Assembly: GCA_034411635.1 (NCBI GenBank)
Contig: DAOUML010000087.1
Location: 1-33,132 of the forward strand
Direction of reading: 5' to 3'
Length of the DNA: 33,132 nucleotides
Source of the DNA: UBA8950 sp034411635
Lineage (GTDB): Bacteria; Chloroflexota; Anaerolineae; Anaerolineales; Villigracilaceae
A model generated the notes under the pieces. The model was given only the letters and a program-made list of their open reading frames with translations. It had not been told where the DNA came from and did not search any database. This document shows positions 15,117 through 23,302 of this stretch, piece by piece. Numbering within the stretch: the stretch's first letter is position 1; every line of letters starts with the position of its first letter. Made by a program: the position numbers and the translations under genes.

Positions 15117-16598
15117 ATGAACGAGGAACTTTTTTCGGCCCCTGAAGCCCTGACTTTTGACGATGTGCTGGTGGTGCCAGCCTATAGCGAGGTGCTGCCC
15201 TCCGAGACGGATGTGCGCGCGCGGCTGACGCGTGACATTACGCTCAATATTCCGCTGCTTTCGGCGGCGATGGATACCGTCAGCGAGGCGCGGTTGGCGA
15301 TTGCCCTGGCGCGCGAGGGCGGCATTGGCGTGATCCACCGCAATATGTCGCCAGAGGCCCAGGCGGCGGAGGTGGATAAGGTGAAGCGCTCACAGGCCGG
15401 GATGATTAGCGACCCGATGACCCTGCCGCCGACGGCCACCTTGCAGGATGCCGAGAACCTGATGGCGCATTACAAAATCAGCGGGGTTCCCATTGTGGAA
15501 GAATCGGGCGATCTGGTGGGAATTTTGACCAACCGCGATATTCGCTTTGTGGAGCAGAAGGATTATGTGCAGTTGGTGAGCGCGTTTATGACTCCGCATG
15601 AGCGGCTGGTGACGGCTCCGGTGGGAATCTCGAATGATGAGGCCAAGGTGCTATTGCAGCGACATCGCATCGAAAAGTTGCTGCTGATAAACGAGGCCGG
15701 AAAATTGAAGGGTTTGCTAACCGTCAAGGATATTTTGACCGAGATTGAACATCCGCACTCGGCCAGAGATGGGCGCGGACGTTTGCTGGTGGCGGCGGCA
15801 ATTGGCGTCGGCGCGGATGTGGAGGCGCGCGTTGGGTTGATGGCAGATGCCGGGTTGGACGTGGTGGTAATAGATACCGCTCACGGGCATACGCGCGGCG
15901 TGATTGAGACCATTTGGCGCGTGAAGCAAAACTGGCCGAAATTGGCGGTCATTGCGGGAAACGTGGTTACTGCCGAGGGTGTGCGCGCGCTGGTTGAGGC
16001 TGGGGCCGATGGGGTTAAGGTGGGGGTGGGAGCCGGGTCGATTTGCACCACCCGAATTGTGGCCGGGGCCGGGATGCCGCAGTTGACGGCCATTCACGAA
16101 TGCGTGTTGGAGGCGCGCAAAACGTCGACTCCGGTGATTGCCGATGGCGGCATCAAGTATTCGGGCGATATTGTTAAAGCAATTGTGGCCGGGGCCGATA
16201 CGGTGATGCTCGGTTCGCTGTTGGCCGGTTTGGAAGAAGCGCCTGGCGAGGTGGTAACGTATGAAGGGCGCAGTTTTAAGGAATATCGCGGTATGGGCAG
16301 TTTGGGCGCCATGCAGGGATTCGGCAAAGACCGCTACGGCAGCGGGCAGAAGGGCGGCGGTAAACTGGTTCCTGAAGGCATTGAGGGCCGCGTTCCATAT
16401 AAAGGCACATTGCGTGAGTATGTTTATCAACTGGTGGGCGGGTTGCGCTCTGGCATGGGTTATGCCGGGGCCAAAAATCTGGATGACCTGCGCCACCAAA
16501 CGCGCTTGAAAAAAATCACCAATGCCGGGTTGGTTGAGAGCCATCCGCACGATATTATTATTACCAAAGAAGCCCCCAATTACCGCGTGCGCGGCTAG
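15117..16598 (+). CDS. guaB: Inosine-5'-monophosphate dehydrogenase
   Basis: IMPDH oxidises IMP to XMP with NAD+, the first committed step of GTP synthesis. The 493-residue protein has the TIM-barrel start (ALTFDDVLVVPAYSEVLP, LSAAMDTVSEARLA), a tandem CBS pair (about 95-205) and the catalytic loop GVGAGSICTTRIV with C310. It also has the flap region around GKDRYG and the C-terminal GGLRSGMGYAGAKNLDDL. Length and order match the family. AAAGGAG at 15106-15112 supports ATG 15117. A possible -10, TAGAAT, lies at 15076-15081, just outside the palindromic element. Its -35 would fall on the direct repeat at the element border. Other purine salvage genes (hpt) lie farther along the window. Confidence 0.97.
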   Translation: MNEELFSAPEALTFDDVLVVPAYSEVLPSETDVRARLTRDITLNIPLLSAAMDTVSEARLAIALAREGGIGVIHRNMSPEAQAAEVDKVKRSQAGMISDPMTLPPTATLQDAENLMAHYKISGVPIVEESGDLVGILTNRDIRFVEQKDYVQLVSAFMTPHERLVTAPVGISNDEAKVLLQRHRIEKLLLINEAGKLKGLLTVKDILTEIEHPHSARDGRGRLLVAAAIGVGADVEARVGLMADAGLDVVVIDTAHGHTRGVIETIWRVKQNWPKLAVIAGNVVTAEGVRALVEAGADGVKVGVGAGSICTTRIVAGAGMPQLTAIHECVLEARKTSTPVIADGGIKYSGDIVKAIVAGADTVMLGSLLAGLEEAPGEVVTYEGRSFKEYRGMGSLGAMQGFGKDRYGSGQKGGGKLVPEGIEGRVPYKGTLREYVYQLVGGLRSGMGYAGAKNLDDLRHQTRLKKITNAGLVESHPHDIIITKEAPNYRVRG

Positions 16599-16681
16599 GA
16601 CTTTGCGATTTTGAAAATTCTGCCGCGATTTTAAGATTTGTGGTAAACTTTCAGAGATATTTTTCCAATGGAGAATCGTGC

Positions 16682-17056
16682 ATGAGTAAATCCCGCAGCC
16701 AACAAATGGTAGACCGCTTGCGCGCAATGCAGGCTTCGGCACCCGATATTGAAGCCTCGGCTGTCGTTTCAGTGGATGGTTTAATTATGGCCTCGGCCCT
16801 ACAGCAGGGAGCAGAGGAAGACCGCGTCTCGGCGATGTCGGCGGCAATGCTTTCACTCGGTGAGCGCATTGCTTCTGAACTTGGCCGCGGCGGTTTGGAG
16901 CAGGTTTACATCAAAGGCGATCATGGGTTCATCGTCCTGATTGCGGTGGGCGATGAGGCCGTGCTCACCGCCCTGGCGCGTCAGGATGGCAAACTTGGCC
17001 TGGTTTTCCTGGAAATGCGCCGCGCGGCAGAAGATTTAACCCGCCTGGTTGGATAA
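16682..17056 (+). CDS. Roadblock/LC7 domain protein
   Basis: The 124-residue protein starts at ATG 16682 after GGAG at 16670-16673. It is a single Roadblock/LC7 domain, with the strand-helix pattern SAVVSVDGLIMASAL, SAMSAAMLSLGERIASEL, GFIVLIAVGDEAVLTALA and a final helix EMRRAAEDLTRLVG. Prokaryotic members (MglB family) act as GTPase-activating or scaffold partners of small Ras-like GTPases. No MglA-like GTPase is nearby, so its partner is elsewhere or it acts alone. An extended -10 (TGGTAAACT, 16641-16649) suggests its own promoter after guaB. A strong terminator ends it. Confidence 0.85.
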   Translation: MSKSRSQQMVDRLRAMQASAPDIEASAVVSVDGLIMASALQQGAEEDRVSAMSAAMLSLGERIASELGRGGLEQVYIKGDHGFIVLIAVGDEAVLTALARQDGKLGLVFLEMRRAAEDLTRLVG

Positions 17057-17069
17057 ATGGAACAATCTT

Positions 17070-17108
17070 AATCAACATATCCCTGCTTTTAGCAGGGATA
17101 TGTTGATT
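17070..17108. terminator. Perfect 17-bp terminator hairpin between convergent genes
   Basis: Arms 17070-17086 and 17092-17108 are exact complements around TTTTA. It lies between the Roadblock gene and the convergent methyltransferase gene and can serve both, although the T/A runs are short. Confidence 0.8.
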
Positions 17109-17130
17109 TAAGGCGGGCGATATTTCTACC

Positions 17131-18252
17131 TCAAGCCACCCGCCCACGCGCCAGAATGACAGGCAGGCCGCCGTTCATCAAGCGCATGTCGGTATCCAAT
17201 TTCAGGCCGATCTGCCCAAGCAAGACAAGTTCACTGGAAAGAATCCCAACCGTCCAACCGGGGCAGTGTTCGCGCAGAACCGCCCCAAAGCGGGCGTACA
17301 AATTGCGCAAATCCTGATTGGGGCTTACCCGGCCGCCATAAGGCGGATTGGTAACAACCCAGCCAACCCCGGCAGGCGGCTGAATAGAGGAGACCGCGCG
17401 GTGAGAAAACTCAATTTGAGCGCTTACGCCGGCCCGTTCAGCGTTTTCACGGGCCATGCGAATTGCGCCTTCGTCACGGTCGGAAGCCAGGATGGGCGGG
17501 CAATCCGTCCGCTGGGCGGCGCGGGCTTGGGCGCAAAGGGTTTGCCAGAGCGAATCGTCGAAGCCGGGCCAGTCCATGAAGGCAAAACGACGGTTCAGGC
17601 CGGGGGCAATGTTCAGGCCCAGCAGGGCGGCTTCGATGGGAATCGTGCCAGAGCCGCAGAATGGATCAAGCAAGGGCGAGGCGGCGTCCCAACGGCAGGC
17701 CATCAGCAGGGCGGCGGCCAGGTTTTCGCGCAAGGGCGCTTTGGCGCTGGCCAGGCGGTATCCGCGCTTGTGCAGGTTTTCTCCCGAAGAATCAATGCTA
17801 ATCGTCAGGCGGTCATGCACCAGCCGGGCCAAAATACCCTGTCGGCCCTTTTGCTGAGGGCTGGGCTTTCCCAACCGGGCCTCAATCGCCTGCCCAATGC
17901 GCTCGGCCACCGCATCAGAATGATAGAGTTTTGATTTATGGCAGGTAACGCGAATTTCAACCGCCTGGCCGGGGGTCAGAAACCGCTCCCAGGCCAAACG
18001 CCCAGCCGATTCGAGCAACTCGGTAAAGGTTCGGGCGTAGAAAAAATTGCCCAAACGCACCAAAATTCGGCTGGCCGCGCGCAAATGCAGGTTGGCGCGG
18101 TAAAGGCCGCTCAGGTTGGTCCGAAAATCGACCCCGCCAGAATCAGCCGAAGCCGCATCGAGATCAAGCGGCCCAAGGCCCAGCGATTTTAATTCGCGGG
18201 CAGACAAATCGCGCACGCCAGGCGCGGAGACAGCGTAACAAGTATAGTTCAT
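17131..18252 (-). CDS. THUMP-domain class I RNA methyltransferase (RlmL/YpsC-like)
   Basis: The 373-residue protein resembles the RlmL N-terminal/YpsC family, which makes N2-methylguanosine in 23S rRNA. A ferredoxin-like start and THUMP region occupy about 1-155 (VSAPGVRDLSARELKSLG; RLTISIDSSGENLHKRGYR). The Rossmann methyltransferase follows, with the SAM site LLDPFCGSGTIPIEAALL near residue 195 and the N2-guanine motif TNPPYG near 305. E. coli RlmL is fused to RlmK; this protein has only the first half, as B. subtilis YpsC does. No Shine-Dalgarno is clear at ATG 18252. It is divergent from ppk1, sharing a 109-bp region. Confidence 0.9.
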   Translation of the reverse strand: MNYTCYAVSAPGVRDLSARELKSLGLGPLDLDAASADSGGVDFRTNLSGLYRANLHLRAASRILVRLGNFFYARTFTELLESAGRLAWERFLTPGQAVEIRVTCHKSKLYHSDAVAERIGQAIEARLGKPSPQQKGRQGILARLVHDRLTISIDSSGENLHKRGYRLASAKAPLRENLAAALLMACRWDAASPLLDPFCGSGTIPIEAALLGLNIAPGLNRRFAFMDWPGFDDSLWQTLCAQARAAQRTDCPPILASDRDEGAIRMARENAERAGVSAQIEFSHRAVSSIQPPAGVGWVVTNPPYGGRVSPNQDLRNLYARFGAVLREHCPGWTVGILSSELVLLGQIGLKLDTDMRLMNGGLPVILARGRVA

Positions 18253-18314
18253 GGCTTGATTTTACCTTTATTAACCCAACCATAACCCACCAAAAATCAG
18301 ATTGGGCATACAAT

Positions 18315-18344
18315 TTTACGAAAACTTGACCCGCCATGTATAAT
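18315..18344 (+). promoter_or_regulatory. Probable promoter of the polyphosphate operon
   Basis: A consensus -10 TATAAT lies at 18339-18344 with TTTACG at 18315-18320 as a weak -35 (18-base spacer). Transcription would start around 18351, giving a leader of about 11 nt before ATG 18362 (or 23 nt to ATG 18374). Confidence 0.5.
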
Positions 18345-18361
18345 TAAAGGAAAACAACCTC

Positions 18362-20485
18362 ATGGACGAAATTATGCCCGAAAACCAACCCGCCTACGAC
18401 CTCAAAGACCCCAAACTCTACCTCAATCGTGAACTCTCTTTGCTTGAATTCCAGCGCCGCGTGCTGGAAGAAGCCGAAGACAAGGGCTGGCCGCTGTTGG
18501 AACGGGTAAAATTCCTGTCGATTTTCGGCTCCAACATGGACGAATTCTTCATGGTGCGCGTCGGCGGACTAAAAATGCAAATCGACGAAGGCGTGGTCGA
18601 GTTTACACCCGATGGCATGGCCCCCGCCGAGCAGGTGGCCGCCATTCGTAAAGTCGCCAATAGTCTGCTGCAATCCGGCCATGAGCGCTGGAACAAAGAC
18701 CTGCTGCCAACCCTGGATAAAGCGGGCATCCACATATTAGACTACGCGCAATTAGACGAAAAACAACGCGAATCGGCCCTGGAATACTTCAACGAAGTGG
18801 TCTTCCCGGTGCTAACACCGCTGGCCTTCGATCCCGGGCACCCCTTTCCGCACATCTCCAATCTGAGCCTGAACCTGGCAATTCTCATCCGCGACCAGCG
18901 CGGCCATGAACGTTTTGCGCGCCTGAAAATTCCGGCCAGCCTGCCGCGCTTGCTTCCGCTCAAACGCTCTTCGGGCAGCACCCGCAAAGATGGCACGGTT
19001 CCGCATCATCATTATTTTGTCTGGCTTGAACAGGTCGTCCTGGCCCATCTCCACACCCTTTTTCCCGGCATGAAAATCGTTGAGGCGCACCAGTTCCGTG
19101 TCATCCGCAATGCCGATTTTGTGGTGCAGGAACTCGAAGGCGATGATTTGCTTGAAACCATGCAAGAAAGCGTGCGCGAACGGCGATTTGGCGCGGTGGT
19201 ATGCGTTGAGATTAACCAACAAATGCCGCCTCGCATTCGGGAAGTCTTAATCAGCCAGTTGGAGGTCGATGCCAGGGATGTCTTTGCCTTCGAGGGGCCG
19301 CTCGGTCTGCACGATCTACGTCTGCTGATCACCATCGACCGTCCTGATCTGAAAGATGCCCCCTTTCTGCCCGTTCTGCCCAAATCGTTCAAAAAGCGTA
19401 ACGACATTGAAGCCGATGTGATGCAAGCCGTCGAAAACGCCGACATCCTGCTCCATCATCCCTACGATTCATTCCTGCCGGTGGTCAACTTCCTGCGCCA
19501 GGCCGCCCATGATAAAGACGTACTCGCCATCAAACAAACCCTCTACCGGGTTGGCAGCAATGCCCCGGTCGTGCGCGCCCTGCTCGAAGCCCGCCGCGAT
19601 TATGGCAAACAGGTCTCGGCGCTGGTCGAACTAAAGGCCCGTTTCGATGAAGAAAGCAATATCGGTTGGGCGCGTATGCTTGAAGACGAAGGCGTGCATG
19701 TCGTTTATGGCCTGCTGGGGCTAAAAACCCATGCCAAAGTAGCCCTGGTGGTGCGCAAAGAAGGCGAACGCATCCGCCGCTACATGCACCTCGGAACCGG
19801 CAACTACAACGCCGCCACTGCCCAAATTTATGAAGACCTGGGACTGTTCACCGCCGACCCCGATATTTGCGCCGATGCCACCGACCTGTTCAACTACCTG
19901 ACCGGCTACTCCGCCAAAACCGACTACCGCAAACTGCTGGTTGCCCCGGTAAACCTGCGCCAAAAATTTGAAGCCCTGATCGAACGTGAAATCGAACACC
20001 ACAAAAACGGCAAACCGGCCCACCTGCTTTTCAAATTTAACGCCCTGGTCGATAAAAGCATCATCCAAAAACTTTACCAGGCCTCCCAGGCCGGCGTAAA
20101 AGTTGATTTAATCGTGCGCAGCATTTGCTGTTTGCGCCCCGGCATCGCCGGCCTGAGCGAAAACATCCGCGTCATCAGCATTCTGGGCCGCTTCCTCGAA
20201 CACAGCCGCATCTACTACTTTGAAAATGCCGGTCGGCCGCAAGTCTACCTGGGCAGCGCCGACCTGATGCCGCGCAATCTCGACCGACGGGTTGAAGTTC
20301 TTTTCCCGGTCGAAGAACCGCGCAATATCCGCTATATTCGCCAGCAGGTACTCGATACCTACCTGCGAGATAATACCAGCGCGCGTTTAATGCAGCCCGA
20401 TGGCAGTTACAAACGTCTGCGGCCCGAAAACGGCGCGCCGGAAGTGAACGCCCAAGAGGTATTTTTACGTCATGCCAGAATCTGA
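18362..20485 (+). CDS. ppk: Polyphosphate kinase 1
   Basis: PPK1 reversibly polymerises the gamma phosphate of ATP into inorganic polyphosphate. The 707-residue protein has the family layout: an N domain with LYLNRELSLLEFQRRVLEEA, a head domain, then two phospholipase-D-like catalytic domains. The autophosphorylated His corresponds to H457 in GLKTHAK, and the second active-site His to H476 in MHLGTGNYN. ATG 18362 is one option, with AAAGG about ten bases upstream; ATG 18374 is also possible and would remove only four residues. The stop overlaps the CHAD gene start by 14 bases, and that gene overlaps sixA. The three form a compact operon. Confidence 0.97.
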   Translation: MDEIMPENQPAYDLKDPKLYLNRELSLLEFQRRVLEEAEDKGWPLLERVKFLSIFGSNMDEFFMVRVGGLKMQIDEGVVEFTPDGMAPAEQVAAIRKVANSLLQSGHERWNKDLLPTLDKAGIHILDYAQLDEKQRESALEYFNEVVFPVLTPLAFDPGHPFPHISNLSLNLAILIRDQRGHERFARLKIPASLPRLLPLKRSSGSTRKDGTVPHHHYFVWLEQVVLAHLHTLFPGMKIVEAHQFRVIRNADFVVQELEGDDLLETMQESVRERRFGAVVCVEINQQMPPRIREVLISQLEVDARDVFAFEGPLGLHDLRLLITIDRPDLKDAPFLPVLPKSFKKRNDIEADVMQAVENADILLHHPYDSFLPVVNFLRQAAHDKDVLAIKQTLYRVGSNAPVVRALLEARRDYGKQVSALVELKARFDEESNIGWARMLEDEGVHVVYGLLGLKTHAKVALVVRKEGERIRRYMHLGTGNYNAATAQIYEDLGLFTADPDICADATDLFNYLTGYSAKTDYRKLLVAPVNLRQKFEALIEREIEHHKNGKPAHLLFKFNALVDKSIIQKLYQASQAGVKVDLIVRSICCLRPGIAGLSENIRVISILGRFLEHSRIYYFENAGRPQVYLGSADLMPRNLDRRVEVLFPVEEPRNIRYIRQQVLDTYLRDNTSARLMQPDGSYKRLRPENGAPEVNAQEVFLRHARI

Positions 20486-21473
20486 CCCATCTCCGCCTGA
20501 AACAGAAGAAAAACCGCCCGGCAAAAAAAAGAACAAAAGCCGCGAAAACCTCAACGCGAACCTACGCATCTCTGAATACGCGCGTAACATCATGCGCGCC
20601 CACTTTACCGCCCTGCTCGAACACGAAGCCGGCACCCGCCTGGGGGAAGATATTGAAGAACTGCACGATATGCGCGTTGCCACCCGACGCCTGCGCGCCG
20701 CCTTTGAAATATTCAGCCCCGCCTTTCGCCCGCGCGAAATTCGACCGCTCCTGCGCGATCTGCGCGACGCCCGCCGCGCCCTCGGCCCGGTGCGCGATCT
20801 GGATGTCTTCATCGAAAACGCCCGCCACCACGAAGCCCAAACCGGCCAAAACCTGCAACAACTTACCGACATTTGGCAGCATGAACGCCAGACGGCCCGT
20901 CAACAAATGCTGGCCTACCTGAACAGCCCGGCCTTCGCAACCTTCAAAACCGACTTCGACCGATTTCTCAACACCCCCGGCCTGGCCGCCAGCCGCTTCA
21001 ACCCACGCGATCCATATCCCCAAATCACCTGGCAGATTGCGCCCCTGCTCATCTACCAGCGCTATGTCGATGTGCTGGCCTGTGAAAACCTTCTGCCCGA
21101 AGCCAGCCCCGAACAACTTCACGATTTGCGCATCCGCTTTAAAAAATTACGCTACGCCATCGAATTCATGCGCGAGATTCTCGCCAAACCCGCCGCCCTG
21201 CTCATTGAAGACCTGAAACTCATGCAAGACCACCTCGGCGAATTGAACGACGCCCACCTTTCATGCGAACTGCTCGCAACCCTGCTCAATCACCTCGAAA
21301 ACCAAAGCCAATCGCTGCCCATCGGCGTCCGCCCGGACCTGAGCGGAATCATCGCCTACCTCGCCAGCCTGCACCAACTGCGCCGCGAAAAAGCCGCAAC
21401 CTTCCCGGCGGCCTGGGCGCATTTCACCCGTCCTGAATTTCGGCGCAACCTTGCGCTGGCTTTGGCGGAATGA
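20472..21473 (+). CDS. CHAD domain protein
   Basis: The 333-residue protein starts with a charged, Pro/Lys-rich segment (about 1-30), followed by a CHAD domain: two four-helix halves rich in conserved His, Arg and Lys. The hallmark motifs are ELHDMRVATRRLRAAFEIF (about 61-79) and QLHDLRIRFKKLRYAIEFM (about 216-234). CHAD domains bind inorganic polyphosphate and are often found with polyphosphate enzymes, which fits its overlap with ppk. No CYTH triphosphatase domain is attached. ATG 20472 lies inside the ppk end, and the stop overlaps the next gene as ATGA. It probably localises to polyphosphate granules. Confidence 0.9.
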   Translation: MPESDPSPPETEEKPPGKKKNKSRENLNANLRISEYARNIMRAHFTALLEHEAGTRLGEDIEELHDMRVATRRLRAAFEIFSPAFRPREIRPLLRDLRDARRALGPVRDLDVFIENARHHEAQTGQNLQQLTDIWQHERQTARQQMLAYLNSPAFATFKTDFDRFLNTPGLAASRFNPRDPYPQITWQIAPLLIYQRYVDVLACENLLPEASPEQLHDLRIRFKKLRYAIEFMREILAKPAALLIEDLKLMQDHLGELNDAHLSCELLATLLNHLENQSQSLPIGVRPDLSGIIAYLASLHQLRREKAATFPAAWAHFTRPEFRRNLALALAE

Positions 21474-21964
21474 TGAAAAACCTGCTCCTCCTCCGCCACG
21501 CCAAATCCAGTTGGAAAGACACCCTGCTGGATGACCACGACCGCCCCCTGAACGGACGCGGACGCGATGAAGCCCCGCTCGTGGGCGAATACCTCCGTCA
21601 GCGCGGCCTGACCCCGGCCTTTGTCACCGTTTCGACAGCCCGGCGCGCCCTCCAAACCGCCAGCGAAGTTTTGTTTGCCATCCGCTATCATGGCCTGATT
21701 CGCGCCTCGCGCCTGCTCTACCTGGCCGAAAGCGACCAACTCTTAAAAATTATCGCCCAAACCCCCAAGCGCTACCCCAGCCTGCTGCTGGTAGCCCACA
21801 ACCCCGGCCTCGAACAACTGCTCGAAAAACTCACCGGGCAAACGATGCCCATGCCCACCTGCTGCCTGGCCCACATCGAACTCCCCATCGCAACCTGGCG
21901 CGAAATACAAGCCAATGGCAACGGCAAACTACTTGCCCACTGGCGGCCCGCCATAAAATCGTAA
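21470..21964 (+). CDS. sixA: SixA-like histidine phosphatase
   Basis: The 164-residue protein is a compact histidine-phosphatase (phosphoglycerate-mutase-like) domain. The phosphorylated His is in LLLRHAKSSW near the N terminus, and the second His is in LLLVAHNPGLEQLL. E. coli SixA removes phosphate from phosphohistidine on signalling and PTS proteins. Here the gene is the third in an operon with ppk and CHAD, which suggests a target related to polyphosphate or phospho-His proteins; that is inference. Two ATGs lie side by side (21470 and 21473); either could be used, overlapping the CHAD stop. No terminator is visible before the rplU promoter. Confidence 0.85.
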   Translation: MMKNLLLLRHAKSSWKDTLLDDHDRPLNGRGRDEAPLVGEYLRQRGLTPAFVTVSTARRALQTASEVLFAIRYHGLIRASRLLYLAESDQLLKIIAQTPKRYPSLLLVAHNPGLEQLLEKLTGQTMPMPTCCLAHIELPIATWREIQANGNGKLLAHWRPAIKS

Positions 21965-21984
21965 AAACTCGCTTGCAAAACTCA

Positions 21985-22012
21985 TTGACAACCCCCCGGC
22001 TGGTGGTATAAT
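21985..22012 (+). promoter_or_regulatory. Near-consensus promoter of rplU-rpmA-rpmE
   Basis: TTGACA (21985-21990) and TATAAT (22007-22012) are separated by 16 bases. TGG before TATAAT forms an extended -10. This is the strongest promoter seen in the window. The start would be near 22019. Confidence 0.85.
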
Positions 22013-22018
22013 CTCCAT

Positions 22019-22145
22019 TCGCCTCTGCCCTGGCAGAAACTTTGCCGGGGCGTTATTCTGTCAATCCCGGCTTACCCGTAACGCGGCCTTCAGCGCAATC
22101 AGGCTGGCAGCGTATGCGGCGAAGCGAAGACCAGGAGAAAATTCC
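22019..22145 (+). promoter_or_regulatory. Structured leader of rplU (candidate L21-type ribosomal leader)
   Basis: The 127-nt leader contains an 8-bp stem pairing 22027-22034 with 22044-22051 (one T-G wobble) around AGAAACTTT, and several GC-rich segments after it. L21 leaders upstream of rplU are known in Firmicutes. Resemblance here is by position and hairpin only. Confidence 0.4.
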
Positions 22146-22457
22146 ATGAAATTTGCAATTGTTGAAAGCGGCGGCAAGCAATACCGCGCCGTCGAAGGCG
22201 GCACGATTGAAGTCGACCGCCTGCAAACTGCCCCCGGCGAAAGCATTGACCTCGAAGCAGTGCTAATGCTGGTGGATGGCGACGATGTCGCCGTAGGTAC
22301 GCCAACTGTCAAAGGCGCGGCTGTAAAGGCTACCGTGCTGGAGCATTTCAAGGGTGAGAAGACCGTAAACTTCCACTACAAGCCCAAGAAACGCATTCGC
22401 CAGAAGACCGGCCATCGCCAGCAGTACACTCGCCTTGAAATTGAGAAAATCGGTTAA
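22146..22457 (+). CDS. rplU: 50S ribosomal protein L21
   Basis: L21 binds 23S rRNA in the large subunit. The 103-residue protein has the standard length. It starts MKFAIVESGGKQYRAVEGG and ends with the rRNA-binding signature VNFHYKPKKRIRQKTGHRQQ broken around residues 76-95. AGGAG at 22133-22137 precedes ATG 22146. The order rplU-rpmA is nearly universal; here rpmA follows after 11 bases and rpmE is added as a third gene. Confidence 0.98.
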   Translation: MKFAIVESGGKQYRAVEGGTIEVDRLQTAPGESIDLEAVLMLVDGDDVAVGTPTVKGAAVKATVLEHFKGEKTVNFHYKPKKRIRQKTGHRQQYTRLEIEKIG

Positions 22458-22468
22458 GAGAGGTAGAT

Positions 22469-22738
22469 ATGGCTCATAAAAAAGGCGGCGGTTCAAGCCG
22501 CAACGGTCGTGACTCAAATGCCCAACGCTTGGGCGTAAAACGCTATGCTGGTCAATTTGTGCTTTCTGGCAACATTCTTGTTCGTCAGCGCGGCACGCAC
22601 ATCAAACCCGGGCTGAATGTTGGCCGTGGCAAAGACGACACCCTGTTTGCCACCACCGACGGCCTCGTGGTTTTCGATATTTATCATGGCCGCAAACGCG
22701 TCAATATTGTTCCTGCTGAAATGATTCAGGCTGAGTAA
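22469..22738 (+). CDS. rpmA: 50S ribosomal protein L27
   Basis: L27 reaches into the peptidyl-transferase centre with its N-terminal tail. The 89-residue protein starts MAHKKGGGSSRNGRDSNAQR, the conserved tail, and lacks the cleavable Firmicutes-type N-terminal extension. GNILVRQRGTHIKPG and NVGRGKDDTLFATTDG follow. AGAGG before ATG 22469 acts as the ribosome binding site. It lies between rplU and rpmE in the same transcript. Confidence 0.98.
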   Translation: MAHKKGGGSSRNGRDSNAQRLGVKRYAGQFVLSGNILVRQRGTHIKPGLNVGRGKDDTLFATTDGLVVFDIYHGRKRVNIVPAEMIQAE

Positions 22739-22750
22739 GAAGAGGAAAAC

Positions 22751-23224
22751 ATGAAAGAAAAAATCCATCCCACTTTTTACCAGGCCAAGGTATCTTGCGC
22801 ATCCTGTGGTTCCACCTGGACCACCGGCTCAACCAAAAAAGAAATCCGCGTTGAAATTTGCTCAAATTGCCACCCCTTCTTCACCGGTGAACAGGCCCGC
22901 ATTCTCGATATGGAAGGCCAGGTCGACCGCTTCTATCGCAAACTCCAGGCCCGCCAGGAATACGTCGAAACTCAAAAAGCAAAATCAGAAGCCAAGACAT
23001 CTCCAAAACGCCCGATTGCCGATCTTGAACTTGGTCCGCGCCCAACAAAATCGTTGGCCGAAGCCGGAATCACCGAAATCGGTCAACTGATTGCCAAAAT
23101 GGCCGAAGGCGAAGAAGCCGCGCTTGCCATCGCAGGCTTTGGCCGCAAGTCGCTCATCGATGCCCGCAAAAAACTGCGCGCCCTCGGTTACGATTTACCC
23201 GAGTTTGAAAAAGAAACCGCGTAA
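22751..23224 (+). CDS. rpmE: Ribosomal protein L31 fused to an RNA polymerase alpha-CTD-like domain
   Basis: Residues 1-68 are zinc-type L31: MKEKIHPTFYQAKVSCASC, EICSNCHPFFTG and VDRFYRK, with Cys at 16, 19, 37 and 40. L31 normally ends near residue 70. This protein continues through a charged linker (69-87) into a second domain at 88-157 that matches the helix-hairpin-helix C-terminal domain of RNA polymerase alpha. It contains PIADLELGPRPTKSLAEAG, then ITEIGQLI, then GFGRKSLIDARKKLRALG. By eye, R97, G131, K133 and S134 align with E. coli alpha R265, G296, K298 and S299; N268 is replaced by K100. It follows rpmA by 12 bases and ends at a strong terminator. The L31 identity is certain, and the second domain is a confident visual match. 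Confidence 0.93.
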   Translation: MKEKIHPTFYQAKVSCASCGSTWTTGSTKKEIRVEICSNCHPFFTGEQARILDMEGQVDRFYRKLQARQEYVETQKAKSEAKTSPKRPIADLELGPRPTKSLAEAGITEIGQLIAKMAEGEEAALAIAGFGRKSLIDARKKLRALGYDLPEFEKETA

Positions 23225-23247
23225 ATCGATCATTTTCAGGTAAACTT

Positions 23248-23280
23248 AACAGGCAGATGAAATCATCTGCCTGTTTTTTT
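23248..23280 (+). terminator. Intrinsic terminator after rpmE
   Basis: A perfect 12-bp stem pairs 23248-23259 with 23264-23275 around AAAT, followed by a T-run (23274-23280) and more T residues to 23291. It separates the ribosomal-protein operon from tdk. Confidence 0.92.
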
Positions 23281-23302
23281 ATATTTTTTTTCAGGAGAGT
23301 GC

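Noticed and set aside
15717..16742. 341-codon minus-strand frame opposite guaB
   Set aside because: Covers the conserved IMPDH catalytic region in antisense and runs past both gene ends; no domain seen.
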